DNA of 64,000 nucleotides from Streptomyces bungoensis (GCF_001514215.1 NZ_KQ948870.1:62001-126000), one strand, 5' to 3'; shown: positions 44,800-54,132, counted from the stretch's first letter. The notes: generated by a model not told the origin, from the sequence alone. Numbers and translations are program-made.

Positions 44800-44858
44800 C
44801 GCAACCTTTCGAAAGCATCTACCGTTGTCCAGCAGGGAGACCATCGAGAGGGGCCGAC

Positions 44859-45638
44859 GTGACCACCACCGCAGACAGTGCCACCATCACCGCCCAGGAC
44901 CGCATCCAGGGCCGAGTCGAGCCGGTGCATGCGATGAACGAAGCCACGAATCCCGAGGGGCACAAGCGCTCCCTGCCGGGCCGACCTCCAGGCATCCGGG
45001 CCGACAGCTCAGGGCTCACCGACCGGCAGCGCCGGGTGATCGAGGTCATCAGGGACTCGGTCCAGCGGCGCGGCTACCCGCCGTCCATGCGTGAGATCGG
45101 CCAGGCCGTCGGCCTCTCCAGCACCTCCTCGGTCGCGCACCAGCTCATGGCACTCGAACGCAAGGGCTTCCTGCGCCGCGACCCGCACCGTCCTCGCGCG
45201 TACGAGGTGCGCGGTTCCGACCAGGCCGTCACCGTGCAGCCCACGGACACCGCGGGCAAGCCGGCCGCCTCGTACGTCCCGCTGGTCGGTCGTATCGCCG
45301 CCGGCGGACCGATCCTCGCGGAGGAGTCGGTCGAGGACGTGTTCCCCCTCCCCCGACAGCTCGTCGGCGACGGTGAGCTGTTCGTGCTCAAGGTCGTCGG
45401 CGACTCGATGATCGAGGCCGCGATCTGTGACGGCGACTGGGTCACCGTCCGCCGCCAGCCCGTCGCCGAGAACGGCGACATCGTGGCGGCCATGCTCGAC
45501 GGCGAAGCCACCGTCAAGCGCTTCAAGCGCGAGGACGGCCACGTCTGGCTCCTGCCGCACAACGCGGCCTACGAACCGATTCCCGGCGACGACGCCACCA
45601 TCCTCGGCAAGGTCGTCGCCGTACTGCGGCGCGTGTGA
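44859..45638 (+). CDS. lexA: SOS response repressor LexA
   Basis: The repressor of the DNA-damage regulon, which cleaves itself when RecA filaments form. The 259 residues include a non-conserved N-terminal extension of about 50, the winged HTH (LTDRQRRVIEVIRDSVQRRG, then SMREIGQAVGLSSTSSVAHQ), the cleavage site A148-G149 (VGRIAAGGPI), and the S24 catalytic dyad S183 (VVGDSMIE) and K220 (EATVKRF); their 37-residue spacing equals that of E. coli LexA. The GTG at 44859 has GAGAGG upstream; a longer open frame to 44790 overlaps the SOS box and is discounted. Confidence 0.96.
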   Translation: MTTTADSATITAQDRIQGRVEPVHAMNEATNPEGHKRSLPGRPPGIRADSSGLTDRQRRVIEVIRDSVQRRGYPPSMREIGQAVGLSSTSSVAHQLMALERKGFLRRDPHRPRAYEVRGSDQAVTVQPTDTAGKPAASYVPLVGRIAAGGPILAEESVEDVFPLPRQLVGDGELFVLKVVGDSMIEAAICDGDWVTVRRQPVAENGDIVAAMLDGEATVKRFKREDGHVWLLPHNAAYEPIPGDDATILGKVVAVLRRV

Positions 45639-45645
45639 CGCCGCG

Positions 45646-45708
45646 GCGGGCCGGCCTCGGCCCGCACCCTGACCGGGCCCCGGAACCCCTGCGCCGGTTC
45701 CGGGGCCC
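45646..45708. terminator. Tandem hairpins between lexA and the DinG-like gene
   Basis: First stem: GCGGGCC-GGCCTC-GGCCCGC (45646-45665), eight bases after the lexA stop. Second stem: GGGCCCCGGAACC (45675-45687) pairing perfectly with 45696-45708 across CCTGCGCC. The genes converge here, so both directions are served. Confidence 0.85.
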
Positions 45709-45791
45709 TGTGCTGTCCGGGTGGGTCGGCTCCCCGGGCTGAGTGCGTCCTGCTCAGGGGTGATCGGCCGGCACCGGCGGACCACCCCTGA

Positions 45792-47777
45792 TCACTTCGC
45801 CTCCGTCTCCTTCGCCGTCTTCGCGGCCGCATCGATCGCCGCGAGCGACTTCCGTACCTGGTTGCGGTCCGTGGTGTACCAGAAGTCGGGAAGCGACGCC
45901 TTGAGGTACCCGCCGTACCGGGCGGTGGCCAGACGCTGGTCCAGGACGGCGACCACGCCCCGGTCCCCGGAGGCCCGTACGAGACGGCCGGCACCCTGGG
46001 CCATGAGCAGGGCCGCGTGCGTCGCGGCCACGGCCATGAAGCCGTTGCCGCCCGCTTCCTCCACCGCCTTCTGGCGCGCGCTCATCAGCGGGTCGTCGGG
46101 GCGCGGGAAGGGGATCTTGTCCATGACGACCAGCTGACAGCTGGGGCCCGGGACGTCGACGCCCTGCCACAGCGACAGCGTCCCGAAGAGACAGGTCGCG
46201 GGATCGGCGGCGAAGTTCTTGATCAGTTCGCCGAGTGTCTCCTCCCCCTGGAGCAGGATCGGATACTCGGGAATGCGGGAGCGCAGCTCCTCCGCGGCGA
46301 GCTGGGCGGCCCGCATGGAGGAGAACAGTCCGAGGGTGCGGCCGCCGGCGGCCTGGATCAGCTCGGTCAGCTCGTCGAGCATGTCGGCACGCTCGCCGTC
46401 CCGGGCCGGGCGGGCGAGGTGCTTGGCGACGTACAGGATGCCCTGCCTGCGGTAGTCGAAGGGGGAGCCGACATCCGTCCCCTTCCAACGCGGCAGGTCG
46501 TCCCCCTCCACGCCCTCGGGACCGAGGCCCAGGGACGCGCCGACGCCGTTGAAGTCGCCGCCCAGCTTGAGGGTCGCCGAGGTGAGGACGACGCTGCGGT
46601 CCGCGAAGAGCTTCTCCCTCAGCAGTCCCGACACCGACATGGGGGCGACCCGCAGCGAGGCGCCGAAGCGGTCGTGCCTCTCGTACCAGACGACGTCCCA
46701 CTCCGAGCCGTTCGCGACCCGCTCCGCCACATCGTGCACCGTCTCGACCGAGGCCAGCGCCTGCTTGCGGATCGCGTCCTCGTCCTGGACCGACTTGTCA
46801 CGGGTCGTCCCGAGCGCGGTGATGACCGTTCGGGCGGCGTCCCGCAGGGCCATCAGCGCGTACGTGAGGTCTTCGGGGATCTCCTCGAGGCGGCCCGGCA
46901 GCGCCAGCTCCATCAGCCGCTCGAAGCCTTCGGCGGCGGTCTGGAGCTGGTCGGCGGCCTTCTCGTTGACCAGCTTCGCGGCCCGTCGCACCGCACGGTT
47001 GACCTGGCCTGGCGTGAGTTCGCCCGTGGCCACGCCGGTGACCCGGGAGACCAGCTCGTGGGCCTCGTCGACGATCAGGACCTCGTGCTGCGGCAGCACC
47101 GGGGCGCCCTCGATCGCGTCGATGGCCAGCAGGGCGTGGTTCGTGACGACGACCTCGGCGAGCTTCGCCCGCTCCCGGGCCATCTCCGCGAAGCACTCCG
47201 CCCCGTAGGCGCACTTCGATGCTCCGAGGCACTCCCGGGAGGACACCGACACCTGCGCCCAGGCACGGTCGGAGACTCCCGGAGTAAGGCCGTCGCGGTC
47301 CCCGGTCTCGGTCTCGTCGGACCAGTCGCGCAGGCGCAGCAGGTCCTGGCCCAGCTTGCTGGTGGGCGCCGCGGCCTCGAACTGGTCGAAGAGGCCGTCC
47401 TCCTCGTCCTGCGGCATGCCCTCGTGCAGGCGGTGCAGGCACAGGTAGTTCGACCGGCCCTTGAGCATCGCGAACTCGGGACGGCGGCGCAGCAGCGGGT
47501 GCAGGGCCTCGACCGTGCGCGGCAGGTCGCGCTCCACGAGTTGGCGCTGCAGCGCGAGCGTGGCCGTGGCGACGACCACGCGCTCCCCGTGGGCGAGCGC
47601 GGGCACGAGATAGCCGAGCGACTTTCCGGTGCCGGTGCCGGCCTGGACCAGCAGATGGGATCCGTCGTCGATCGCCTCGGCGACCGCTTCGGCCATGGCG
47701 ACCTGGCCGGGGCGCTCCGTGCCGCCGACGGCTGCGACCGCGGCATGCAGGAGTTCGGGGAGTGAGGGCTTCGTCAT
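45792..47777 (-). CDS. DinG/XPD-type ATP-dependent DNA helicase
   Basis: A 661-residue superfamily 2 helicase of the DinG/YoaA group, which unwinds 5'-3' and resolves R-loops or repair intermediates. Walker A is AGTGTGKS (46-53), motif II VDEAH within VLIVDEAHELVSR, and four cysteines suited to an iron-sulfur cluster occur at YLCLHRL plus CLGASKCAYGAEC. Motifs V-VI (SLWQGVDVPG, then QGAGRLVRASGDRG) are intact. The ATG at 47777 has only a weak ribosome-binding site. I saw no SOS box upstream, so damage control is not supported despite lexA next door. Confidence 0.9.
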   Translation of the reverse strand: MTKPSLPELLHAAVAAVGGTERPGQVAMAEAVAEAIDDGSHLLVQAGTGTGKSLGYLVPALAHGERVVVATATLALQRQLVERDLPRTVEALHPLLRRRPEFAMLKGRSNYLCLHRLHEGMPQDEEDGLFDQFEAAAPTSKLGQDLLRLRDWSDETETGDRDGLTPGVSDRAWAQVSVSSRECLGASKCAYGAECFAEMARERAKLAEVVVTNHALLAIDAIEGAPVLPQHEVLIVDEAHELVSRVTGVATGELTPGQVNRAVRRAAKLVNEKAADQLQTAAEGFERLMELALPGRLEEIPEDLTYALMALRDAARTVITALGTTRDKSVQDEDAIRKQALASVETVHDVAERVANGSEWDVVWYERHDRFGASLRVAPMSVSGLLREKLFADRSVVLTSATLKLGGDFNGVGASLGLGPEGVEGDDLPRWKGTDVGSPFDYRRQGILYVAKHLARPARDGERADMLDELTELIQAAGGRTLGLFSSMRAAQLAAEELRSRIPEYPILLQGEETLGELIKNFAADPATCLFGTLSLWQGVDVPGPSCQLVVMDKIPFPRPDDPLMSARQKAVEEAGGNGFMAVAATHAALLMAQGAGRLVRASGDRGVVAVLDQRLATARYGGYLKASLPDFWYTTDRNQVRKSLAAIDAAAKTAKETEAK

Positions 47778-47962
47778 AGCCCGACCACCCTACGGCCCGG
47801 CAGTGACAAACGGGTCGCGGAGGCGGGGGCTGGGGGTGGGATCACGGCCGGGCTCTCCCAGGGTGGGAAGGGGGCGGGGGCGGTGCCTCGAACTTTTTTC
47901 GCCGGGCGGGAACCGGTGCGGTCCGGGCCGCGTTCCCCATGTGAACGACTCGTCACTCAGCG

Positions 47963-48814
47963 TCACATCAGGTGGCGCAGGACTCGGTCCCGGATCACGA
48001 GAGCGGCCCGTTTGCCGGGCAGGTCGACCTCGGCGGTGAACCGGAAGCCTGCGCTCAGGAAGGCCGCCACGGAGGGAGTGTTATGAAGGTCGGGCTCGGC
48101 GACGACACGGGTGCAGGCCGGGCGATGGTCGAGGATCTGGTCGGCCACGGCTCTCACCAGCACGGATCCGTGTCCCTTTCTCCGGTGGGCGGCGTCCCCG
48201 ACCAGGAGGTGGATGCCGGTGTCGTGGGGCCGGGCCGGGTAGTGGAGGGCCAGGGGGTCAAGGTCCGCCCGGTAGATCTCCCAGTAGCTCATGGGGGTGC
48301 CCTCCAGGACACCCAGACACGGGACGCTGCGTCCATCGCCGGCGAGTTGCGTCCGCAGGTGACTCTCCGTCGCGCTCGGGGGCCCGGCCAGCTGCCAGAA
48401 CGCGGCGACGGCGAGGTCGTTCATCCAGCGGTGGACGAGTGGAAGGTCGCGCTCGATCCGTACGGGCACCAGTTGGAAGGAACCCATCGGGGTGGCGGTG
48501 GGCCCCCAGCCGGACACGTGGTCGAGCAGGTCGTCCATGGCCTCGGTGAGGTGCCCCCGGGTGGCCTGGGACCACGAGGCAGCACCCGTCCCGACGAACC
48601 CGTCCCCTCCTTCCCTGCCGCCGCTGCTCGCGTCGGCTGTCCCCTCGGCGAGGAGGGCGACCAGTTCGCGCGGCAGGCGCAGTTCGAGCGTGTCCTCGCC
48701 GTCCGTGAAGAATCCGGCATCTCCCGGGCGCTCACTGTCCCGGGGACAGAGGGGGCCCGGGTGGGCGGGGACGGAGCCGGTCCCGGTGCCGGCGCTCGCG
48801 GCGGTGGAGGCCAC
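47963..48814 (-). CDS. GNAT acetyltransferase, siderophore type (IucB/RhbD-like)
   Basis: A 283-residue N-acyltransferase of the AlcB/IucB/RhbD type, which acylates a hydroxylamine or amine of a siderophore precursor. The first 105 residues are weakly conserved; the GNAT domain follows (VPVRIERDLPLVHRWMND, ATESHLRTQL, SYWEIYRADLDPLA, the acetyl-CoA loop AHRRKGHGS and EPDLHNTPSVAAFLSAGF). The GTG at 48814 has GAGAGGAG upstream. It is the third gene of an operon after the aminotransferase and the IucA/IucC synthetase, with 89 bp between it and the synthetase. Confidence 0.88.
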   Translation of the reverse strand: MASTAASAGTGTGSVPAHPGPLCPRDSERPGDAGFFTDGEDTLELRLPRELVALLAEGTADASSGGREGGDGFVGTGAASWSQATRGHLTEAMDDLLDHVSGWGPTATPMGSFQLVPVRIERDLPLVHRWMNDLAVAAFWQLAGPPSATESHLRTQLAGDGRSVPCLGVLEGTPMSYWEIYRADLDPLALHYPARPHDTGIHLLVGDAAHRRKGHGSVLVRAVADQILDHRPACTRVVAEPDLHNTPSVAAFLSAGFRFTAEVDLPGKRAALVIRDRVLRHLM

Positions 48815-48903
48815 AGTGCGCTCCTCTCAGGAGGCGAAGGAGGTGGAGGACCTCGAAGGTGAAGGGCGGCGGTGCTGTTCGCTGGAGGACGTTTCTGTTC
48901 GCT

Positions 48904-50850
48904 TCACGGGTGAACGGGGTTGGTGATGGCGACGTAGACGGACTGGGTGTCGACCGGGCCGACGAGTTCGTCGAGGCCGTGCAGCCGGGTCAGCAGGTTG
49001 GCTTTGCAGCGCAGGACGGGTGAGTCGAGCAGGAGGCCGGGCAGCGGGGTGCGCAGGGCGTCGGGCCCCGAGGCGACACCGGTGAGGAAGCGGCGGAAGG
49101 CTGCCAGGAGTACCTGCTCGTCGGCGAGGCACTGGGAGCCGAACGCACCGATCAGCCCGCACACGTTGTTCAGGGCGAGGTAGTACGCGAAGCGTTCGTC
49201 GGTGACCTCGTCGGGGACGAACGTGTCGCTGCGCTCGCCGATGCCGGGCAGCCGGGCGTCGAGCTCCGCACGGCGGGACCGGCGGAAGTAGTAGCCCTGG
49301 TTGTCGCGGTAGCGGCCGCCGGCGGGCCAGCCGTCGTGGTCGAGCAGGAGCAGGGTGTTCTGCTGGTGCGCCTCGAGGGCGACGCCGGCTTCGCTGTCCA
49401 GCCACAGCACGGGACGTACGACCTGCTCGAGGTAGCGCAGGAACCACTCCGTGGCCACGGCTCCGACGGGGCGGCCGGTGCGTGCGGCGAGCCGTGCGAC
49501 GAGTTGGGCCAGGCGGGACCGCAGGGGCCAGGGGGTCTGATGCGGCGGGGCCTGGGTGTCCGGTTGGGCGGGCGGCCGGGGCGAGACGAGTCCGGCGACG
49601 CAGTTGACGTCGTCGGCCGGGGTGAACGGGTTGTGCCGGATCACGACGTCGAGGCCGGGTACGGGCCTGCCGTCCGGATCGTCGACGGCCAGCCAGGCCG
49701 GGTCACGGACGATGTCGAAGCCGGGGTGGGCGGCCTGCCACTGCTTGGACAGGCCGCTGCGCAGCAGCCGGTGCACCTCGACGCCGCGGTGGAGTTCCTT
49801 GCGGAGGTTCTCCCGGCGGGAGTTGGTGATGCGCAGGCCCAGCGACAGCTTGAGCATCGCGGGAGCGCCGGTCCGGTGGACGGTGCGTACGGAGGAGGTG
49901 GGGTGCCAGGCGGAGCCGAGAGGGCCCAGGTCGCGGAGCCGTCCGGTATCGAGCAGGGCGGCGACCGCCTCGCGGTGCCGGACCTCGCGTGCCTGCCAGG
50001 GGTGCAGGGGCAGGGCGGTGTAGCCGTCGGGCAGGGGCAGGGCGGTTCCCGCGAGCCGGCGGGTGAGGTGCTCCGCGGGGACGGGACGGCCGCGTTCGGT
50101 CCAGGCGGAGTCGGTGGCGAGCAGAGAGGGGGCGACAGCCAGCCAGTGCAGGGGGAAGGAGCCGCGCACCTCCGGTGAGTACCGGCGGGCTTCGGCTTCG
50201 GTCAGTCCTTCGCGGCTCTTCGGGGTCGGGTGCAGGGGGTGTCCGAGGAGGAGGGCCTGCTCGGCGTTGAGGAAGAGGTCGGGACCGTCGGCCGGGTGTG
50301 CTCGCCGGTCGTGGAGGAAGGCCGCGGTGCGGCGCACCGAGTCGGCGACCCGTGCGACGAGGTCGGCGCGTGCGGCGGTGGGCTCGGCTGTGGCGGTGGC
50401 GGCGGGGCCGGCAGCGGTGGGTGTCTCCCTGACGAGCAGGGCCGCGAGGGTGACCGCGTCGACGGGCGGGGCCGTCTCGGGGGCTTCGACGAGCCGGGGC
50501 GGGCCGAAGCGGTGCCAGCCCGTCGCGGACCAGTGGCGCACCGGGACGGTCAGGGTGGTGCCGCTGGAGGGCAGGGGGATGCGGAGGGCGCCGGTGGCCG
50601 GTGCGGCGAGGTTCGTCTCCCGCACCCAGCAGCGCAGAAGTGCGTCCACCGCCGCGGCCCCGGCAGCGGTGTGCGGGTCGGGCTCCTCCAGCGGGTCGGT
50701 GCCGGGGGCGTCGGGAGGCACGGCGCCCGGAGTGCGCCGCTTCTGCTGAGGAACGGACTCGGCGAGCGGCACGGAGAAGGGAGGGGTGCCGGGGTCCCCC
50801 TGGTCGTCGGGGCTGCCGGACCGGCCGTCGGGTGTGGGACTGGCGTTCAA
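48904..50850 (-). CDS. IucA/IucC family siderophore synthetase
   Basis: An NRPS-independent siderophore (NIS) synthetase that uses ATP to join citrate or a similar carboxylate to an amine. It has 648 residues. Landmarks are LHPWQAREVRH, TSSVRTVHR, MLKLSLGLRITNSRRENLRK in the ATP/substrate-binding part, EAHQQNTLLLL and RDNQGYYFRRS, and a FhuF-like end (CKANLLTRLHGLDELVG). The proposed start is the TTG at 50850, because GAGGAG lies six bases upstream and codons further up are low-complexity and run into the aminotransferase gene. The N-terminal 60 residues are disordered. It is the middle gene of a three-gene operon. Confidence 0.9.
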   Translation of the reverse strand: MNASPTPDGRSGSPDDQGDPGTPPFSVPLAESVPQQKRRTPGAVPPDAPGTDPLEEPDPHTAAGAAAVDALLRCWVRETNLAAPATGALRIPLPSSGTTLTVPVRHWSATGWHRFGPPRLVEAPETAPPVDAVTLAALLVRETPTAAGPAATATAEPTAARADLVARVADSVRRTAAFLHDRRAHPADGPDLFLNAEQALLLGHPLHPTPKSREGLTEAEARRYSPEVRGSFPLHWLAVAPSLLATDSAWTERGRPVPAEHLTRRLAGTALPLPDGYTALPLHPWQAREVRHREAVAALLDTGRLRDLGPLGSAWHPTSSVRTVHRTGAPAMLKLSLGLRITNSRRENLRKELHRGVEVHRLLRSGLSKQWQAAHPGFDIVRDPAWLAVDDPDGRPVPGLDVVIRHNPFTPADDVNCVAGLVSPRPPAQPDTQAPPHQTPWPLRSRLAQLVARLAARTGRPVGAVATEWFLRYLEQVVRPVLWLDSEAGVALEAHQQNTLLLLDHDGWPAGGRYRDNQGYYFRRSRRAELDARLPGIGERSDTFVPDEVTDERFAYYLALNNVCGLIGAFGSQCLADEQVLLAAFRRFLTGVASGPDALRTPLPGLLLDSPVLRCKANLLTRLHGLDELVGPVDTQSVYVAITNPVHP

Positions 50851-51119
50851 GACGGCTCCTCGGGGCTGGGTCGGGTCGTGCGGTCGTTCTTGTGCGGCTC
50901 CGCGCCCGTTGGTCTTTGCGGCTCCGCGCCCGGTCACCGGGGCCGGCGTCTCGGGGCGAGGCGGGGTCGGAAGAGGCCGTGGGGTGGGCCGGGCGGGTGC
51001 GGTCGGGGGGATGTGGGCCGGGTTGTCGGAGGCAGGGCGTGGAGTTCCAGGTTCGGGAGGGAGGTGCCGGTGGGATGGGCCGTCGTGCGGTCTTCGGCCG
51101 TAGCGGCAGGAAGATCTGT
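50851..51119 (-). other. 269-bp spacer within the siderophore-type operon, with tandem 16-bp repeat
   Basis: The gap between the aminotransferase stop and the TTG start of the synthetase is long for an operon. It contains TGCGGCTCCGCGCCCG twice, at 50893-50908 and 50917-50932 (24-bp period). Each copy has internal symmetry (GCGG...CCGC-like). No promoter hexamers or iron box were found. It could hold an internal promoter, processing signal or simply neutral sequence. Confidence 0.5.
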
Positions 51120-52619
51120 TTACGGCTGTCGGCCGATGTGTGGGGCAGGGCCGTGGTGTTGTCCGTGGTGGCGACGGCGGCCGTGGTGCTGCTGATGGCG
51201 GGCCGCCGCTGCGATCGCGTCGGAGAGGCGGTCCAGGACGGCTGCCGCCTGCTCGTCGCTGATGGTGAGCGGAGGGAGGATCCGTACGACTGCGGCGTGG
51301 CGGCCGCCGAGTTCCACGATGAGGCCGCGGTTCAGGCACTCTCGCTGCACGGCAGCGGCGAGTTCCGGGTCGGCGGGGCGAGGAGCGCGGACGGGCTCGA
51401 GGGCGGACGGGATCGCGCCGTGAACGCCGGCCGAGGAGGCGCCTGGTGCGCCGTGCCCGGGACCGGTGTTCTCGCCCTCCGGGTCCACCAGCTCGACGCC
51501 GATCATCAGCCCACGCCCTCGGACGTCTCCCACGCACGGCAGCTCCGTCTGGAGGCGGCGCAGTCGGCTGAGCATCCGGGAGCCGAGGGCGGCGGCCCGC
51601 TCGGCGAGGCCGTTCTCGCGGACGTAGGCCAGGGTGGCGGCGCCCGCGGCCATGGCGAGCTGGTTGCCGCGGAAGGTGCCCGCGTGGGCGCCGGGCTGCC
51701 AGACGTCGAGGTCGTCACGGTAGACGACCACGGCCAGGGGGAGGCTGCCGCCGATGGCCTTGGACAGGACCATGACGTCGGGTGTGATCCCGCTGTGCCC
51801 GACGGCCCAGAAGGCACCGGTCCGGCCGACGCCGGTCTGGATCTCGTCGGCGATCAGGGGGACGGACCGGTCGGCCGTGATCGTCCGCATGCGGCGCAGC
51901 CAGTCGTCGGGCGCCGGGAGTACCCCGCCCTCGCCCTGGACGGGTTCGAGGATCATCCCGGCGGGCAGCGGGACTCCCGACTTCGGGTCGTCGAGGAGGG
52001 ACTCGGTCCAGCGGGCGGCGAGTTCCGCCCCGACCGGGCCGCCGATCCCGAACGGGCAGCGGTAGTCCTGCGGGTACGGCAGCCGGGCGACCCCTACGTC
52101 GCCGGCGCCGCCGGACGCGGCCAGCGCACCGGCCGTCATGCCGTGGTAGGCACCGGTGAAGGCGAGCAGCCCGGTCCGGCCGGTCGCGGCGCGGACCAGT
52201 GTGAAGGCGGCTTCGACCGCGTCGGTGCCGGCCGGTCCGCAGAACTGGATGCGGGCGCGGTCGGCGAGCCCGGGCGGAAGGGTGCGGAACAGCTCGGTGA
52301 CGAAGGCGTCCTTGACGGGGGTCGCCAGATCCAGGACGGAGAGCGGGGCGCCGGAGTCGAGGACCCGGCGGACGGCCTCCAGCACGACGGGGTGGTTGTG
52401 GCCGAGGGCGAGGGCCCCGGCGCCGGAGAGGCAGTCGAGGTAGCGGCGGCCGTCGGCGCCCTCGATGGTCAGTCCCCGCGCCCGCACGGGCACGATGGGC
52501 AGCGCCCGGGCGTAGGTGCGCGCGGCGGACTCGCGCGCCGACTGGCGCCTGAGAATGCCCTCGTGCGCGGTCCGCGCGGTCCCTTCCGCGTCTTCGGCCA
52601 CCGACTCGGTCACGGCCAC
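51120..52619 (-). CDS. Diaminobutyrate-2-oxoglutarate aminotransferase-like (RhbA/EctB-like)
   Basis: A class III PLP enzyme of 499 residues that would make L-2,4-diaminobutyrate from aspartate semialdehyde. Seen motifs: LDCLSGAGALALGHNHP, CGPAGTDAVEAAF, TGAYHGMTAG, EPVQGEGGV, ADEIQTGVGRTG and the PLP lysine in VLSKAIGGSLPL. The C-terminus ends in a histidine-rich tail with about seven histidines in 25 residues (RHQQHHGRRRHHGQHHG). The GTG at 52619 has GGGGAGG upstream. It heads the operon. With the synthetase and acyltransferase it resembles rhbA-rhbC-rhbD of rhizobactin synthesis; the decarboxylase and hydroxylase partners are absent here. Confidence 0.9.
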   Translation of the reverse strand: MAVTESVAEDAEGTARTAHEGILRRQSARESAARTYARALPIVPVRARGLTIEGADGRRYLDCLSGAGALALGHNHPVVLEAVRRVLDSGAPLSVLDLATPVKDAFVTELFRTLPPGLADRARIQFCGPAGTDAVEAAFTLVRAATGRTGLLAFTGAYHGMTAGALAASGGAGDVGVARLPYPQDYRCPFGIGGPVGAELAARWTESLLDDPKSGVPLPAGMILEPVQGEGGVLPAPDDWLRRMRTITADRSVPLIADEIQTGVGRTGAFWAVGHSGITPDVMVLSKAIGGSLPLAVVVYRDDLDVWQPGAHAGTFRGNQLAMAAGAATLAYVRENGLAERAAALGSRMLSRLRRLQTELPCVGDVRGRGLMIGVELVDPEGENTGPGHGAPGASSAGVHGAIPSALEPVRAPRPADPELAAAVQRECLNRGLIVELGGRHAAVVRILPPLTISDEQAAAVLDRLSDAIAAAARHQQHHGRRRHHGQHHGPAPHIGRQP

Positions 52620-52908
52620 GGCTCGCTGTCCTCCCCGCTGTTCAGAGGCGATGTGATCCGCGGGGACCGGAGACAGGCAGCAGTCCCCCCACCGCTACCA
52701 ACCGCGGACCGGCCCGGGGGTTACGGGTTGTCTCAAGATCCTTGCTGTGACGGAACCGTTGCCGTTCCATCGGAAGTCCCCCACAGCGAGCGCATAGTGT
52801 GTGGTCCCGTTCCCAGAGGGCCGTAAGACCCGCCTGAACTCCGAGGAGTTCGGTGCCGGGGCCGGGGCCCGAGCGCCGAGTTCCGCTACTCCAGGGGGAG
52901 TCAAGAGC

Positions 52909-54132
52909 ATGCGATCCATACGACCGTCGTTCACCGTTCGCCGAGGGAGGGGCGTGTTCCGCAGGTCCTCCCCCGCGCTGGCGACGGTCGCCCTCGTTTC
53001 GACGCTGGCGCTGACCGCCACCGCCTGCAACGGCGATGACCACGCCGACGCGAAGCCGAGCGCGAGCGCGACCGCGGCCACGGGCGACGGCAAGATCAAG
53101 ATCCCGGACGACATCAGGAACAAGCTCAGAGAGCACGGGATCGACATCGACAAGTGGAAGAACGGCGCCTGGAGGAACTGGAACCGGGACGACTGGCTGC
53201 GCGAGGCCAACGACTTCATCAACCCGATCATCAAGGGCCTGTGGGACCCGCACCGGATGCGGGATGCGAACGACCCGGCCAAGCGGGTCGACAGCAACGA
53301 CATCTCCGGTGACCAGGGCGTGACGGACCCGACGCCGGTGCCGGTGAAGGCGCTGCCGGTCAGGCCGCCTTACCACACCAACGCGGCCACGTCGGGCAAG
53401 GTGTTCTTCGACTCCCCCCAGGGCACGATGGTCTGCTCGGCGACGGTCGTCGAGGACCCGGCGCACCCGGGCAAGTCCAACCTGATCTGGACGGCCGGCC
53501 ACTGCGTGCACGCCGGCAGGAAGGGCGGCTGGTACCGCAACATCGCCTTCGTGCCGTCGTACAACAACCAGGGCAGGTCGGAGGCGCAGTTGCAGAACGC
53601 GTCGAGGGCCGAGGTCGCGCCCTACGGCGTGTGGTGGGCCGATGCGGCGAAGACCTCGCAGCAGTGGATCGACCAGGGTGGCGAGACCGGCGGCAACGGG
53701 GCGTCGTACGACTTCGCCGTCATCCACGTGACGCCGGAGCAGGGCAACGGCGGCAAGTCGCTGGAGGAGACGGTCGGCGGGGCGCTGCCCGTCGACTTCC
53801 AGGCGCCCGCGGTGCCGAAGGTGCCGAGCATCACGGCGAGCGGATATCCGGCGGCGGCTCCGTACGACGGTCAGCTGCTGTACCAGTGCCAGGACAAGCC
53901 GGGCCGGCTGTCGATCAGCAAGCCGGACCCGACGATGTACCGCATCGGCTGCACGATGACCGGTGGCTCCTCCGGCGGCGGCTGGGTGGAGACGGGTGCC
54001 GACGGCAAGCCGGCGCTGGTGTCCAACACGTCGATCGGCCCGGTGAGTTCGGGCTGGCTGGCCGGCCCGCGTCTGGGTGACGTGGCCAAGGGCGTGTACG
54101 AGGCGGTCAGCAGGCACTTCGCCGGGCGGTGA
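52909..54132 (+). CDS. Exported lipoprotein with trypsin/V8-like serine protease domain
   Basis: A 407-residue protein with a basic N-terminus, hydrophobic segment and the lipobox LTATAC (C40), then a charged, Lys/Asp-rich stretch (55-130) and a peptidase S1/V8-like domain. The catalytic triad is visible as TAGHCVHAG, SYDFAVIHV and TGGSSGGGW. The serine context SSGG is like Glu-specific or streptogrisin-distant members, so specificity is open. The ATG at 52909 has GGGGGAG upstream. It is divergent from the siderophore-type operon, with 289 bp between them holding both promoters; I found no iron box there. A very strong terminator follows. Confidence 0.88.
   Translation: MRSIRPSFTVRRGRGVFRRSSPALATVALVSTLALTATACNGDDHADAKPSASATAATGDGKIKIPDDIRNKLREHGIDIDKWKNGAWRNWNRDDWLREANDFINPIIKGLWDPHRMRDANDPAKRVDSNDISGDQGVTDPTPVPVKALPVRPPYHTNAATSGKVFFDSPQGTMVCSATVVEDPAHPGKSNLIWTAGHCVHAGRKGGWYRNIAFVPSYNNQGRSEAQLQNASRAEVAPYGVWWADAAKTSQQWIDQGGETGGNGASYDFAVIHVTPEQGNGGKSLEETVGGALPVDFQAPAVPKVPSITASGYPAAAPYDGQLLYQCQDKPGRLSISKPDPTMYRIGCTMTGGSSGGGWVETGADGKPALVSNTSIGPVSSGWLAGPRLGDVAKGVYEAVSRHFAGR

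Noticed and set aside
47778..47962. SOS box upstream of the DinG-like helicase
   Set aside because: No GAAC-N4-GTTC-like site was found, although lexA is the neighbouring gene.
52620..52908. A second iron box controlling the siderophore-type operon
   Set aside because: No TTAGGTTAGGCT-like sequence is present on either strand in this gap or in the intra-operon spacer.
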